A DNA stretch of 64,000 nt from Anarhynchus alexandrinus. Taxonomy: Eukaryota > Chordata > Aves > Charadriiformes > Charadriidae. The stretch covers positions 248,001 through 312,000 of the forward strand of contig VUYV01000519.1 of the NCBI GenBank assembly GCA_008711295.1, in the 5' to 3' direction. Position 1 is the stretch's first letter. Each line of letters begins with the position of its first letter. Shown one piece after another: positions 48,401-60,435 of the stretch. A program made the translations under genes and the position numbers. Under the pieces are notes generated by a model. The model did not search any database. It saw only the letters and a program-made list of their open reading frames with translations, and was not told where the DNA came from.

Positions 48401-51400
48401 GCAATCTAACTTGGAAAAGAAAAATAGAAGCCAGACAATTCTCTGTCTGATCTATGTCTTAGAAGTCACTAAATAAGGCTGGGAAATATTGGGAGAGATT
48501 CTCAATTACAGGTTCAAGTAAATAATTAGAGAGGTGTGACCCCTAGGAACTGGATAAGATGGAGACACCATCCATGAAACAGACGGAGAAAGCAGAACTG
48601 TTCCCATCTGAAATCACGACAAGCATAAAGCTTCTATAGGAAGTACATACACACACAGAGATGCACACAAATATAGAAAAGTATGTAAAACAAATTTAGG
48701 TGATAGGTTAAAAATGTTTCTCCTTTCTGCACAGTTTATTCATCTCCAGTGGCTGTAGACCCCCTGTGAAATGCTGAAATAGCTGCCCTGACACATACAG
48801 ACTTGCTAAAGCTGCAGAAGTGTGCTTTTTACTCAACTAGCTTAGGAAAAAGGCACTTTTTTTCCTCTAGTCGTTCTCTGGCAAAGTGCAGTATATATCT
48901 AATTTTGTTAAATTCCAAAACACACTGTGCACCAAAGTACTTGTAGGTGTAAAGCAGAATGTCAAGGATGAGTCAAAGATTAATACCTAAATTATAGAGT
49001 GTGAAACGGGAATTACAGTCTTAAATATCACGTTAAGAACTAGGAAGTATTTACCTACCTAAAGCACTGCTTGCATTGTAATAAGCAAAATGCTATTCCC
49101 CTTAGTTAAAGGGAATTCTTCAATAGTGCCAGGCTGGAGCAGGAGAACTGCATAGGATGGAGTGGCAATTCGATGACAGACTTTTACAAACTTCAGTGTA
49201 ACTCTTATTCAATACAGTGCTCACTTATATCTAAGGCAGTCCTTCAGTCATACCTACTTCCACTGCTCTGCAGAGCCAGGATGAATTTAAGACTGTACGT
49301 AGGTACTTAGAATAACAGATGCTTGACTAGTTTATTTCCTTCAAACATACTGCTTCTTCCATTATTGCGCTGTAAGATTATCAGGCAAGAAGTTTTCTGC
49401 TTTCACCAGTCACTCAAAAATCTTCAGTTACTTCATTGTCCTGTTTTCCATCCATCCTTACAAAGCTTTCTTTTGCTTTCTTGATAAAAAAAAAAAAACA
49501 AACCCTTGGCTACCTTAACAGTAGTCTTAACAAACCAAAAACCTGTTAGTGATGCTGTCAGCACTTCCTGCTTTCTCATTTTCACCCTTTGCCTCTTATC
49601 TTCAATTGTCAACTCTTTGTAGCAGGATCATTTTTTTTTCCTGTGTGCGTACAGCCCTATAACCATACCTGGAGCTTTTAGATGCTCTGATTAAAAAAAG
49701 AGAACACATAGAGTATAAAAGATTAGGGTTTTAATCAGCATGTTAATTTCTCGCTGTCATTAAGCACATGGTAAAGGTCCAATTATTTCTTTATTTTTTT
49801 TTAAACACAGCTGAAGAGATAGTAATGATAGCTCATGCGATTTGTAGGCTAACACATTGAAGTGATCCTAACAAAGCTCAGAAATGAGTTTCAGCTGCTT
49901 CTCAGAGCTTTACTTACTAACTTCTGGTTTAGTACTCAGTGCTCAGCGAGTCCAGTGCTGTTCAAGCCACACACTTCAGCAACTGATACTTTGCACTGCT
50001 CATTAGCTGCTGAAAAACAGGATACAAAAATAAAACTTTGGGAAGCAGACTTAAATAGACTTGTGAATTGGTTATAGAGAACCTTGCCAAAAAGTGATTT
50101 CATTTTTATTATAAAGGAAAGGAGGTTCATCAGTGAAACAGTTCCAGAGACTAGACTTTTGAAAAACTTGCATTTTTATGAGTTTAAAATACTGAATAGC
50201 TACATACACACACTTATTTTTAGTAAAATCTATTAAATATCACTTCTTGACATCAGCCAGCTCAGACTCGCTGTACTTCAAAGTATCTATTTCATATTTT
50301 AGCATCTTCAACAAGTCTTAAGATGACTTTTGCTCTATACTTTACCATTCAGCCCTCTTCTTAGCGCAACATAATTGCTAAAGAAGGAAACCAGAAACAG
50401 AGAGAGACAAGAAATCTACAGGTAAGCTATTATCCTTGTGCTTCCCAGAAATTCTTGATCAAGTCAGGGATATGTTTATGGCAGAAGGACCAAGATTTCC
50501 TTCAGGCATTTTTTTCTCTATGTACTGTCTTGTTTTCCTTCTAGCTGTTTCTTATATGGAGACTCAGGCACTTATTTTGCTGTCTCTTAATGCAACTCGC
50601 TTCGTCTAATATGTGGATGGGTCAGAGAAATAGCCCTCTATCTCTAGATACAATTCTACTGCCAATATCTCTACTGTAAACACTGGAAAAGCGATTAAAC
50701 AAACTGAATTGGCACTTGGTACGTGTAAATGAAATAGAGTAAGTAAAGCTAGCTGAATGCCTGTAAGGATGCGAGCTGCTGCATTTTGAATATACTAAAA
50801 TACAGAATGCTTATGAGAGTCCTGGCAAGGGAAGGTATTGCAATTCTGTAAACTTCAAGATATAAAAGCTTTCATCATGAGTTCAAAGATGTTTTGCTGA
50901 GCACTGGTCTATGATTTTACTAATCGACCTAGCATATCTATCCATCACTGCGCTTGGTGATGTGTATGATAGTCAGTCCTATATAGCCTGGTAGAACAAA
51001 CGTATTATAGAACAGAATCACTGTGGTTGAGTAATCTAATGGCAGCAGCAGCGATGGTCACTAATTTAATTTTTGGGATTCTGCTTTAAACCTATGCCAC
51101 AGTCACCCCTGAGCATCTCACAAATGAGACAATTCACCGTATAACGTTCCTAGGAAATAATGAGGTAGCACCTATATAATTACACAAAGCTCAAATTGTT
51201 GGGTTTTTTTTGTGACTGTGCCAACTGCAAGCACATAAACGGTATGAAAGCCTGTCAGCATGTTACTGAGGGGGCAATCCACAGAGAGAACTAAAGAAAA
51301 TCAAGGTACTCAAGGTTTATTCAGGTGTTGCACTAAATGATGGTAAGATAGCCTCACTAGCGTGAACTATCGTGTTGAAAGGAGGATCTTGCAAAATCTC

Positions 51401-54400
51401 TGTGGCTTATTTCAATTTTATTATTTTCAGTTACAGGAAGGAGATTGAGACACCAAGTAACTAAGAAAAAGAACATAGGCTGGAATGTAATGTTAGTAGT
51501 TTTAACAGCAGTGTCAAAGGAAGCTCGCATCTCTGAAAGAGGTCAAAGTCACTAAGATAAAAATTTCAACCTGTGAGAAATTCTTGCTTAAAAAGTGACA
51601 GAAATGACTCCTGCTGATTTTTTTTTTTTTTTAATGGAAAGGGACATTGCAAACAATTAGGCTGGTTATGTGAAGTGTGACTTCTAGTAAGATTTGGAGA
51701 AAACAAAATGTACCTGTATCATAAAAAATGCCCATAATGAAGGACCAGAGAGAAGACCTTTAGCCCTATTCTTACATCTGTAAGTAGGAAACGAGAAATC
51801 CCAGGCTAGTAGAACTGCAAGGGAGTTCACATGCCCTTTTGGATATAGGCTCTTGCAGATACATAATTATCTATGTGAATGTAGGCAACATTTTCCTGCA
51901 TGTGAGTTGATCCCACTCTTTAGGCAGACCCACAGGACGGCTCTAGTGAAGTAGCAATTCACTCTGCTTTTTGGCTTTAACTATGACATGTAGGGAAATT
52001 TGTTGTTCATCTGCAGCAAGCATATTTGTAAATGGTCCCTACCATTTTTAGTAATGGGGAAAAAAAACATACTAGAATTTTAAAGCTGAGAGTTTTGTGT
52101 GGCTCTGTATACCTCCTTCCTTCCTATCCCCAAAATACCAAGGTTAGCAAATTGGGGACAAAACTTTAGACAAACATTCAGAAACCCATTTTGGCATTAA
52201 AAGAAGAGTATACCTAACAGCCATTAGCAAAAGCTTGCCTCTGCTGGTAACTCTTAGTATATGTTTGGAGTAGTTAAATTAACCTTCAGGACAGGACTTC
52301 CAGACCTGACTTAAGTACATATCTTCAAGAACTGAATTATCCCCCCCACAAACACACACTTCTTTTTGCCCTTCTGCTTCCTTTTTAGCATGCTCTCATC
52401 ATCAGACACTTCCTGTCTACAATAAAAGGAGAGCTCCAGATGGGTAAGGGTCTGTTTCAGATGATTTGCCATGTTAAAAAGAAGAAGAAAGTGTTACTAA
52501 ACTGTTCCTAGTAATGGAAAATTTGATTTCTTGGGCACAAATCAAAAGCAAAAGCATGCTGAACAGTATTAAAAAGGAGAAACAAGATTTCCAGTATCTC
52601 ATACTCTGATGAAACAAAAACAACGTTCATAGAATGCTAGTTATGTATAATCTGAAAGAAAACAGGAATGAGAGCATGAAAGTAGAAGTGGATAGAGTCC
52701 ATGTTAATCACAATAGAAACATGAAAAAATAATATATCTGTGGTCTAAGTGCATCTCAGATTTTGTATTTAGTTACAGAAACTGATCTATTACTGGAGTA
52801 GCACTGTTGACTTGCTTCAGAATAACGGAGAAGGAATAGAACCAGAAAGAATTCTATGCATTTCACTTCCCTGACTCTGAGTTTGGTCTACATACCACTT
52901 AATTTCATTTTGGTCTGAAAAATATATTAGTGTCTGGAAATGTGTTGCCATTTATGAGAGCCTCCTTTGCTTTTGTCAAAGTAGGTTATCCCTCCTTTTT
53001 AGCTAACAAGTATTTTTGCTGCATAAAGGATGCTGAGCCTTGATTCAAAACTTGTTCTCGTTTCCACTATATCATGCTGGTCTGTGACAGCTCTCTACTA
53101 AATGTCCCTGTTTGTAGGATTCATCTTGGTAACACCAACACGCAAGGGAGATGTATAGCTGAGTGGATTCCTTCAAACCTGTTATTAAAACAGCCCATAC
53201 CAAATGTTTGAAGTTTTAGGCAATTATTTCAATATTTGCTACATTATTGTTAGGATAATGACTAAGAACATATTCAATCACTGCACTGTTTGACAAACAC
53301 ACTATTTTAAATTGAATGTTGCTTTTTTTTTTTAACAAGATGTCATAAAATATGCATACAGTGTCTCTATTACCAATATTCCTGCAGCACAACTCTTCTG
53401 GTTCTCCCCTCCTTATTCTAAATTCTTGCTTGATATTACTGAGAAGCGTCAATACTTCTGCAAAGGCTGATTAGCATGCAGTGACTTGATACACATGTTG
53501 GAAGGCAGAACTAACTGAAATTTCCAGCACACTACTAGATTATGCATTTCTCTGTGCATGCAAAAAGACATACTCGTTCACGTAACTCTGATACTTCTGT
53601 TGATACTTCTGTCAACATCTGTTCACAGAAGTGGCTATTGGCATGCACTTATCTGTGAATCACTATGCAAATATATGCAACTGCAGTGAAAGAAGGCCCT
53701 AGAAGATTTGAACAAACCCATTTACTTTTTGGAAAGTTAAAATATAGAGGTGACTGACAGGTCCATTGTCACAGCCCTTATGGGAGCTGGTTGCCTGCTT
53801 TTTCCACTGATAAAGCAGAATATTATTTGAGTACAAGAAGCATTATGGTGACATTTCTGGTAACATTTTGCTTGATCCTGTTTAATTGCAGAATGGGAAG
53901 GTATGTCCTGAAAGGAATCAGGCCCTGACAATGAAGGGGATATGAAGTGAAAGTGATAGTGCCGTTTACCAGAAAGGACGCATCCTCTTTTGACAGACAG
54001 TGTTCAGGACACCATAGAAGAATCCTATGAACACACCTTTATTAAAATCAATTCTCCATTTGTAGTCATAGAGACATACAAAAGACAAATTGGTGTGGTC
54101 AAACTGATGTTCTCTTGGCTACTTGGTGGTGGTGCTGGTCAGATGCTCGTGATGAAGGCCCAACCAGGATAGTCCTGACTGAGGCAGACATGATGCTGCT
54201 CCTTCAATGAAATGCAATACTCTCTTCTACTGTCTGACTGATCAGTTTGGGCTAGACTGTTCAGAACAAGAGGCATTACTGAAGGTATTATTTTCAACAG
54301 TGGCCTTCTCAGGTATAACCCCCTTCCTGCAGCCATTCCAGGAGCCGTGGACGTTAGCAAGAGAGTTTGAGGCTGGAGTGAAAGCTTAATATGTTATCCC

Positions 54401-55439
54401 CTTCCCTCACTTGACATAAGAGCAGAATGAACTGGTGTACTATATTCTGCAGCTGTCTACCTTGAAGGTTTTGGTGGCTCATTCCAGTACAGAGGCAAGA
54501 GGGCAACAGATACATGATTTTTACTACATCTTCCTCCCCTGCACAATGCATGTAACATAAAGCACAATTTCTTTCCCTGCCTCTCATCTTTACCATGGTT
54601 GCAACAGCCAAAGTGAAGAAGGAAATTGTACAATTTACTTTGAGAGATGGAGGGAGATGTGCTGAATCCAGTAACACACAGAATTCCGTACCCTAAAATG
54701 CCACCTGACTATTGCAGACCAAAGAGTAAGCAATTCCTTAATCCCCACTTCTGCTTTATCTTTAAAACTTTAATTTTTCATTTAACACACTCTGCATACC
54801 TCAAAGTAACCTTTTTCCCCTATCTCAAAACAAGTAAACAATTCTACCCCTCTCAATTTCAGGAATAAATATCATTCAATGTGAAGGGCTCCTAGCATGG
54901 ATCCTACCTTTTCAGGACCAATGTTAAAAGCTTTAAAGAACCTGTTTAGAGATATCGTTTAATAATGAGTCAGCTGCTTCTACACTGCACGTTGTACAAT
55001 AAGCACGAGTAATCTTGCCCTCCAACCATGCACTGTCAAACAAAAGGGGGCTAAAACAGTAGCTTAAGACACAGGCTTAAGCAAAGGCAGCCCCCCACTT
55101 TAAAAAAGCAGATTAAGCATGCGACAGATGCTATGTGATAATTTATGAATAGTATATGCTGACCTGGTTTTATGATGTTGGTTGTACGATTATGTTGGTT
55201 TGATTTAATTAGAAGACAGAGGCAAAGCCTGAAATACTTGGTAAATATAAGCTACCCAACTGATGAAAACCCTCAGGTCAGTTTGCGATAAAACCTGAGT
55301 GCTCAACTGCGGAGACCCTATTTCTGGGCTCCAGCCAAGCTGCTAGAATTTCTTTGGTCAGTTTGGAGACTAAAATTAAAACAACGGCAGTGACTATGCA
55401 AAAGGTTCACAAGCAGTGTGCTAAAAAGCCAAGTAGATT
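48401..55439. other. Intron-like noncoding DNA
   Basis: No exon or repeat family recognised. A/T homopolymer runs are at 49486-49499, 51620-51632 and 53323-53333. Confidence 0.5.
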
Positions 55440-55500
55440 ATCATAGAGGTTCAACTGGTGAAGGCTGAAGGGAACTTGTATCACCTGGTCCCCATGACAT
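55440..55500 (-). mobile_element. Possible very old CR1 3' fragment
   Basis: ATCATAGAGGTTCAACTGG followed by GAAGGCTGAAGGGAACTTG and CACCTGGTCCCCATGACA follows the order of a reverse-complemented CR1 tail. It is short, diverged and could be coincidental. A run of 16-17 A follows at about 55505. Confidence 0.28.
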
Positions 55501-58500
55501 GCTGGAAAAAAAAAAAAAAAATCTTCTGGTAAGATAAAACACCTAAGGTCAATTTCCCCCACTTGCTTTCCTCTCTATTGCTCATATTGTTTTAAGACAT
55601 TTGGATGTTTAGGATAAATTGTAGGTGCCCACAAGCTGAGCTTGAGAGACTCATGAAACCCTTGGCTCTGAGGGTATGGAAATCACACTACCCTGCAGCA
55701 AGTAAAGACACTAACCCTTGCATGAAGGGGCTGAGCTCAGAGACACCAGATGTAGCTAGCTCTAGTTGTTATAAATAGCAGCTTAAAGTTTCACGATTAA
55801 AATAATCTGCCCCTCACATATGGAAACTTTAAATGCATTCATACAAAGTGAAATAATCAACATGAGTTGGTTTCCTTGCTGTTGATATGTTATTGTAGAA
55901 GACTTGCCTGTAGACCACCTGGGGAATCCTGCACAGGTGCAGGAAGGAGGGACTTGTGGTTCCTCTGCTTGCATCCACTCCTTCCCACTGGGGAGATGAT
56001 GTTCTACTATGGCATATCATAACATTTTGATCTCCTGGTCACCCAGGAGAGGACCTGTTAGGACATGATGAGGTTTAACATCCCTCATAGCTGGGCTTCT
56101 GTGTGAAACAGCCTATGCATGGGGCAGGGGAGTTTACACAGGCAGAGAAGAAAATTAAATATGTGCCCAGGTGAGTTCCTATTTGGTACACAACTGGGAA
56201 ACACAGACTCACAAACCCAGAAGTACCCTGGATCTCATAAAGATGAAGGCAGTGGAGTACATCATATGGCAAAGTTCCCAGCCAGTTCAACGGGGTCAGG
56301 ATTTCCCCTGGGATCTCTTGATATTTCTGCTATTGCTTCTTCTAGCTGACCTCATCACAAGATAGTTATGCCTGCATAGTGACGTTCAATCTCCCACCGT
56401 CAGTGAACATGTACCCCTTGTACATATCAGCAATTTAACCTTCACCTTTATCCAGACTTCGGTGTTCATCACTGCATTAGTACATGACAAATAGCTCCAT
56501 TTAAACATTTTCTTGCTCTGCCATCACAGACTGATATCTTACTGCTGACACCAACAGACTGCCTATCTTGCTGCTCTGCTCACTTGTGAGTTACCTGTTT
56601 GCTGGGGATAACCTCTCTAAGCCAGTATATACCCTGACATTTGAAGGATTATGCAGGGCAGTAGGTTGTAGAGGTAAAGTGTTATTAATGTTTCCTGCAA
56701 CAACCAGATCATAGCTGGACAAAATTTTTTTGTCTGAAACAGCAAGTGAGAAAGATTCTATATGGAGTTACAGAAATATTTTCTTTTTAATTTGGATCAA
56801 CTTTACCAAAGTGTGTGTTCTTAGAAATAGCTGTTGTTGTGCTGGGGGGAGGAGGTGTGCATGACAAACAAACATGAAAAAGTAAAAACATTGTACTCTG
56901 ACATTTTTGGTAGTGATGTATTTTGCTTTTCAAGTGCAAAACAACTTCTCTATTTGAAATGACTTTCAAAATGTATTTTAAAATTATTCAGAAAGCTCAA
57001 ATTGAAAACACTACTCTGTTTCAGACCAATCAAGACACTTCTTCACCACAAGTGATTCTTTTTAGTTCTTAATTCTGTGAATTTTTGTTTAAATATTCAT
57101 TGGCTCAAATCAAAATTACTTCTTTATTTTCCTATGACTGTCAGCAAATCATGAAACCCTTCTTCACATTCAGCTGTAATCCTGGACCCAATTTAAAAGA
57201 ATATTTAAACTTAGCCTCAGAATTAAGGGCCTGTTAATTACCTGTTCAGATTCTGCACTGAATAACTATGAATGCCAGGTATGCTAAACTGCCAAGACTA
57301 GCAAGGCATCCCCAACCCTCCTTTCTTCTTTTCAGTTTTCCTAGATAGGATTTTTCTTCATTGCTCAGTAGAAAAAAAGAATGACTGCTTTAGAAATTAT
57401 AAGAAGATTCATAGATTTCAAAGATGCTGTTCCTGACCCCTTTTGATCATCAGAGAGAGAAAATAAAGCACCATCTCAAAACTTCTGTGTTTGCAGATAA
57501 CGTGAGTTCTCTTGGGCACCTGAAGGGTTATTCCCTTCCCATCTTCCCAAACAGATCTTATTTCTAGACCTAAAGACACAGAAACAAGGACTGAGTCAAA
57601 AACAACAGAAAGAAAATTAAAAGAAGGGACATCATTCTTACAGAAGGCACCTGACCAATGAAGTTACCATTATTCCCTCTTCCCCCTCCTGTTTTACTCT
57701 ATACAAATAGAATAAGCAATCAAATTCACACTGAAGTCCAGTTCTTCATTTTTCTGTAGTTCAAACATGTTTTGGAACAGATAAGACTCCATTTGTATAT
57801 ACATATATTAAAAAAGAACACATTTCAATTAAAAAAAAGACACATTTCAAGCTGCTTATATTTTATACATACACATACATTTCACACATCAGGGGAACAA
57901 GTGTGCAGAACCAACCACAAGCGGTTAAGTTAACAAACTCCTAGCACCCTGCCTTTGTTCAGCTCCCACAAATTTCTGCTGCTGGTGGGTGTAAGTCTTT
58001 TGAACTTCTTGAAAGCAACAAAGAGAAAAATGTAGATCAACATGTTTAACTATGTATTTTCCTGGGCTGAAGGCAGAACTGCTCCTGACTTGAAGGGGAG
58101 CAATATGCACACATCCAAGGACATGCATCCAAGGTGAGCAGCTCACATGATTCCCTGGGGCTTTTCTGTTTATTCTGTATTTGCTTATTGGTTTCAATGG
58201 GACACTAGTATCCAGAGTATCCGAGTGCCTCAGATGTTATTCAGTTTACTTTCCTCATCAGCAGGAGAAAGAGAAGTACCTTGAGCTTTTCTCTCTGGGT
58301 TGAAAGTTGAGATGAGTTGTTGTGACCAGAGGGATGCCGGAGAGTTTGCCCACCCCTCCACATGAGGGACATTGCCTCTCTGTAAGAGGTGCCAATTGTA
58401 TTCCTCATAACCATCCTAGCTTCTGAATGCCACGGAATACAGCTCTCTTGTTAACTTGTGAGGCCATACCTTCTACAGATAGTGAAAAGCTGGTCTAATA

Positions 58501-59469
58501 CCTTGTGAAAATATTGAGAGGCACAGTCACAATGAAATATTTCAAATCTATTGCATTGCCAGAAAATGAAAGGAAACTGCTGTTGCAAAGACTGCAGTAT
58601 AGCTTTCCAATATTTTAGATAGTTAAAAGGAAGAAAAAAAAAATAGTTTGGAGAAGGAAGGAAATTTGAGGGAAGGGGTAGAAAACTCTAAGGAGGCCAG
58701 AGCCAAGAATCTGGATGGGAAAGGCTCCTTAGAGGAGAAGACAATACAGAAATAGACTACTATCCAGCAAGGTAGATGAGAGCTTGAACTCTAAATATTC
58801 TAAATACTCTAAAATATTTGCTACTATTTGTAGACTCACTCCCAGATGTAGCAATAAAATAGACAGTTACCTACCTCATTAAATCAGCTTCATGATGCAC
58901 CCCAGAAATCCTGCTTGGTCAGAAAAAAACACATGAAATCTTTGTAACATGTTTGCCTAACCCAAGATCAAGCTGCTAAATTGCTTAGCTAACAGAAGAA
59001 GCAGAATCTTCAGCACCTCTACCTGCCCTGCTCCTGTAACAGACTAAGGGCAAACTCGCTCTGACTGTGTGGAGACCATTTCCCCTTCCCACGGGGAATC
59101 AGCAGGGCTCTGACCACACCTGGGTAGCCTCGTTCAGGCTGGGCTCACCGTGCTTCACGGCAGCTGAGAGCCTTTGGAAGGTTAGGGGTTGCTTAGAGGC
59201 CAACTAAGTGAAAAAGGAAAACCAACATATGCGGCACCCTCAGTAAGCATCTTCCCGCTACATCCCAAGGTTGCACCTCCCTCAAGTCAGGAAGAGAAGA
59301 GAGGTTTGGCCCTGCACCGCTCCCCAGGGAAAGGCTGCTCTGCCAGCCTGCCTCTGACTCACTGTTGTGACACCCAATATTAAAGCTTAGGCAGTTTGAA
59401 GATCGGTGGAATAGAGGCATTTAAAAACCCTGTTATTTCACCTGTACCTTTGATTTTTAAATAACTGTG
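55501..59469. other. Intron-like noncoding DNA
   Basis: No exon recognised. Small open stretches on both strands at 55783-56365 lack any familiar motif. Confidence 0.5.
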
Positions 59470-60250
59470 CTAATTCAAAAAGGTTCGTCGTTATTTACCA
59501 CATCAGCCCCCTGAATATACCGAGCGTTGTTCCAAGTTATTGTAACCCTCCTTTTTAAAGTGGATTTAAGCCATTATGGTCTATCACATAAATCCTTCTT
59601 AGTTTGTGGATTAGTGACCTGATAGGCCCAAACAGCTCCATCTGTCCATTTAAATGGGCACGAATGCTGTGAGTGTTTATTGCTTTCAATCCTATTATTT
59701 GTAAAGTGCTTTCTTCCTCCGTCTCCGTGTACGTATGCTCGGTGTTCAGGGACAATTTATCACTGAGTTCTTGTCTAAACTCTTTTAATTTTCCAGGGCA
59801 AACTGCCCACATACAGTAGCATAAATAAGTGTACTGCTACTGCACTTGGGAAGTGAAGCTGTTGACTTAGAGCCAGCCCTTAGAGTGATGTAAAAGTTGA
59901 TAGACTGGAGGAACGTTTGAAAGTGAAAAGGGACTCCCTTTTGAAATGTTGATAAGAATCAGTCTTAGTTAATGAAGCTTTTACCGCCATAGAGAAAGCT
60001 ACTTCCAGATATCTGCTCCAAGTGGTTCTTATGAATGAGCTAAATTGATGCCCTAGGGAATGTTCGTTGAAGGGAAAACAGGAATAAAATAGTTTATTAC
60101 CTGTTGATATGTGTCAGGGGTCAGGGTGAGAGTAAGCAGAGAAAAACAGGCATTTTTCATTAGTCGGTATTTGTCGGTCAAATCATTTACAAAGACTGAG
60201 TTAATCATCCTGACGTGTTGAGTCAAATCATTTCTGATGGAAGTATTAAA
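59470..60250. promoter_or_regulatory. Candidate conserved noncoding element upstream of promoter
   Basis: The stretch has low repetitiveness, scattered CpG retained in an AT-rich context (TCGTCG near 59487, CCGAGCG near 59520, CCTCCGTCTCCGTGTACG near 59717), and motif-like words (TTTAAATGGGC near 59648, TTTATTGC near 59676). That texture is familiar from deeply conserved vertebrate noncoding elements. On the minus strand an 85-codon ATG-to-stop frame (59812-59555) has an unusually protein-like composition but no recognised homology or clear splice sites. Conservation is inferred, not shown. Confidence 0.32.
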
Positions 60251-60264
60251 GTGCTATAAAAAGG
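60211..60264 (+). promoter_or_regulatory. TATA-type promoter candidate with CRE and AP-1 motifs
   Basis: TATAAAAAGG at 60255-60264 is a strong TATA box. Upstream, within 45 bp, lie TGACGTG (60211-60217, CRE-like) and a perfect AP-1 site TGAGTCA (60219-60225). The sequence just downstream turns G+C- and CpG-richer, as at real first exons. Initiation would be expected near 60285-60290. No known gene here explains it. Relative to the PHACTR exon it points in the opposite direction. Confidence 0.42.
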
Positions 60265-60284
60265 CTCCCTGTGCAAGGAAGCCT

Positions 60285-60435
60285 GTTCTCCCGCACCACG
60301 GGTATTCTACGCACAGAGTTATTACTGTTGGGCGATGTACCGAAAAGGCTGGAGAACAAATACAAAGTCTGCAGAATTTGGCTGCCACCTCAGCCTGATG
60401 GGTTTCATTGCTGCAGTTTTGTCCTCTTCCTACGG
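60285..60435 (+). other. Candidate first exon after TATA promoter
   Basis: It begins about 30 bp after the TATA box and ends at donor TACGG|GTGAGC (GT at 60436-60437). No convincing start codon context or recognisable protein is present, so a noncoding or 5' UTR exon of a divergent or antisense transcript is most likely. No partner exon was identified. The 5' limit is estimated from TATA spacing. Confidence 0.3.

Noticed and set aside
59009..59017. Isolated TTCAGCACC RE1 left half-site
   Set aside because: No right half-site at any plausible distance. A 9-mer occurs by chance in a window this size.
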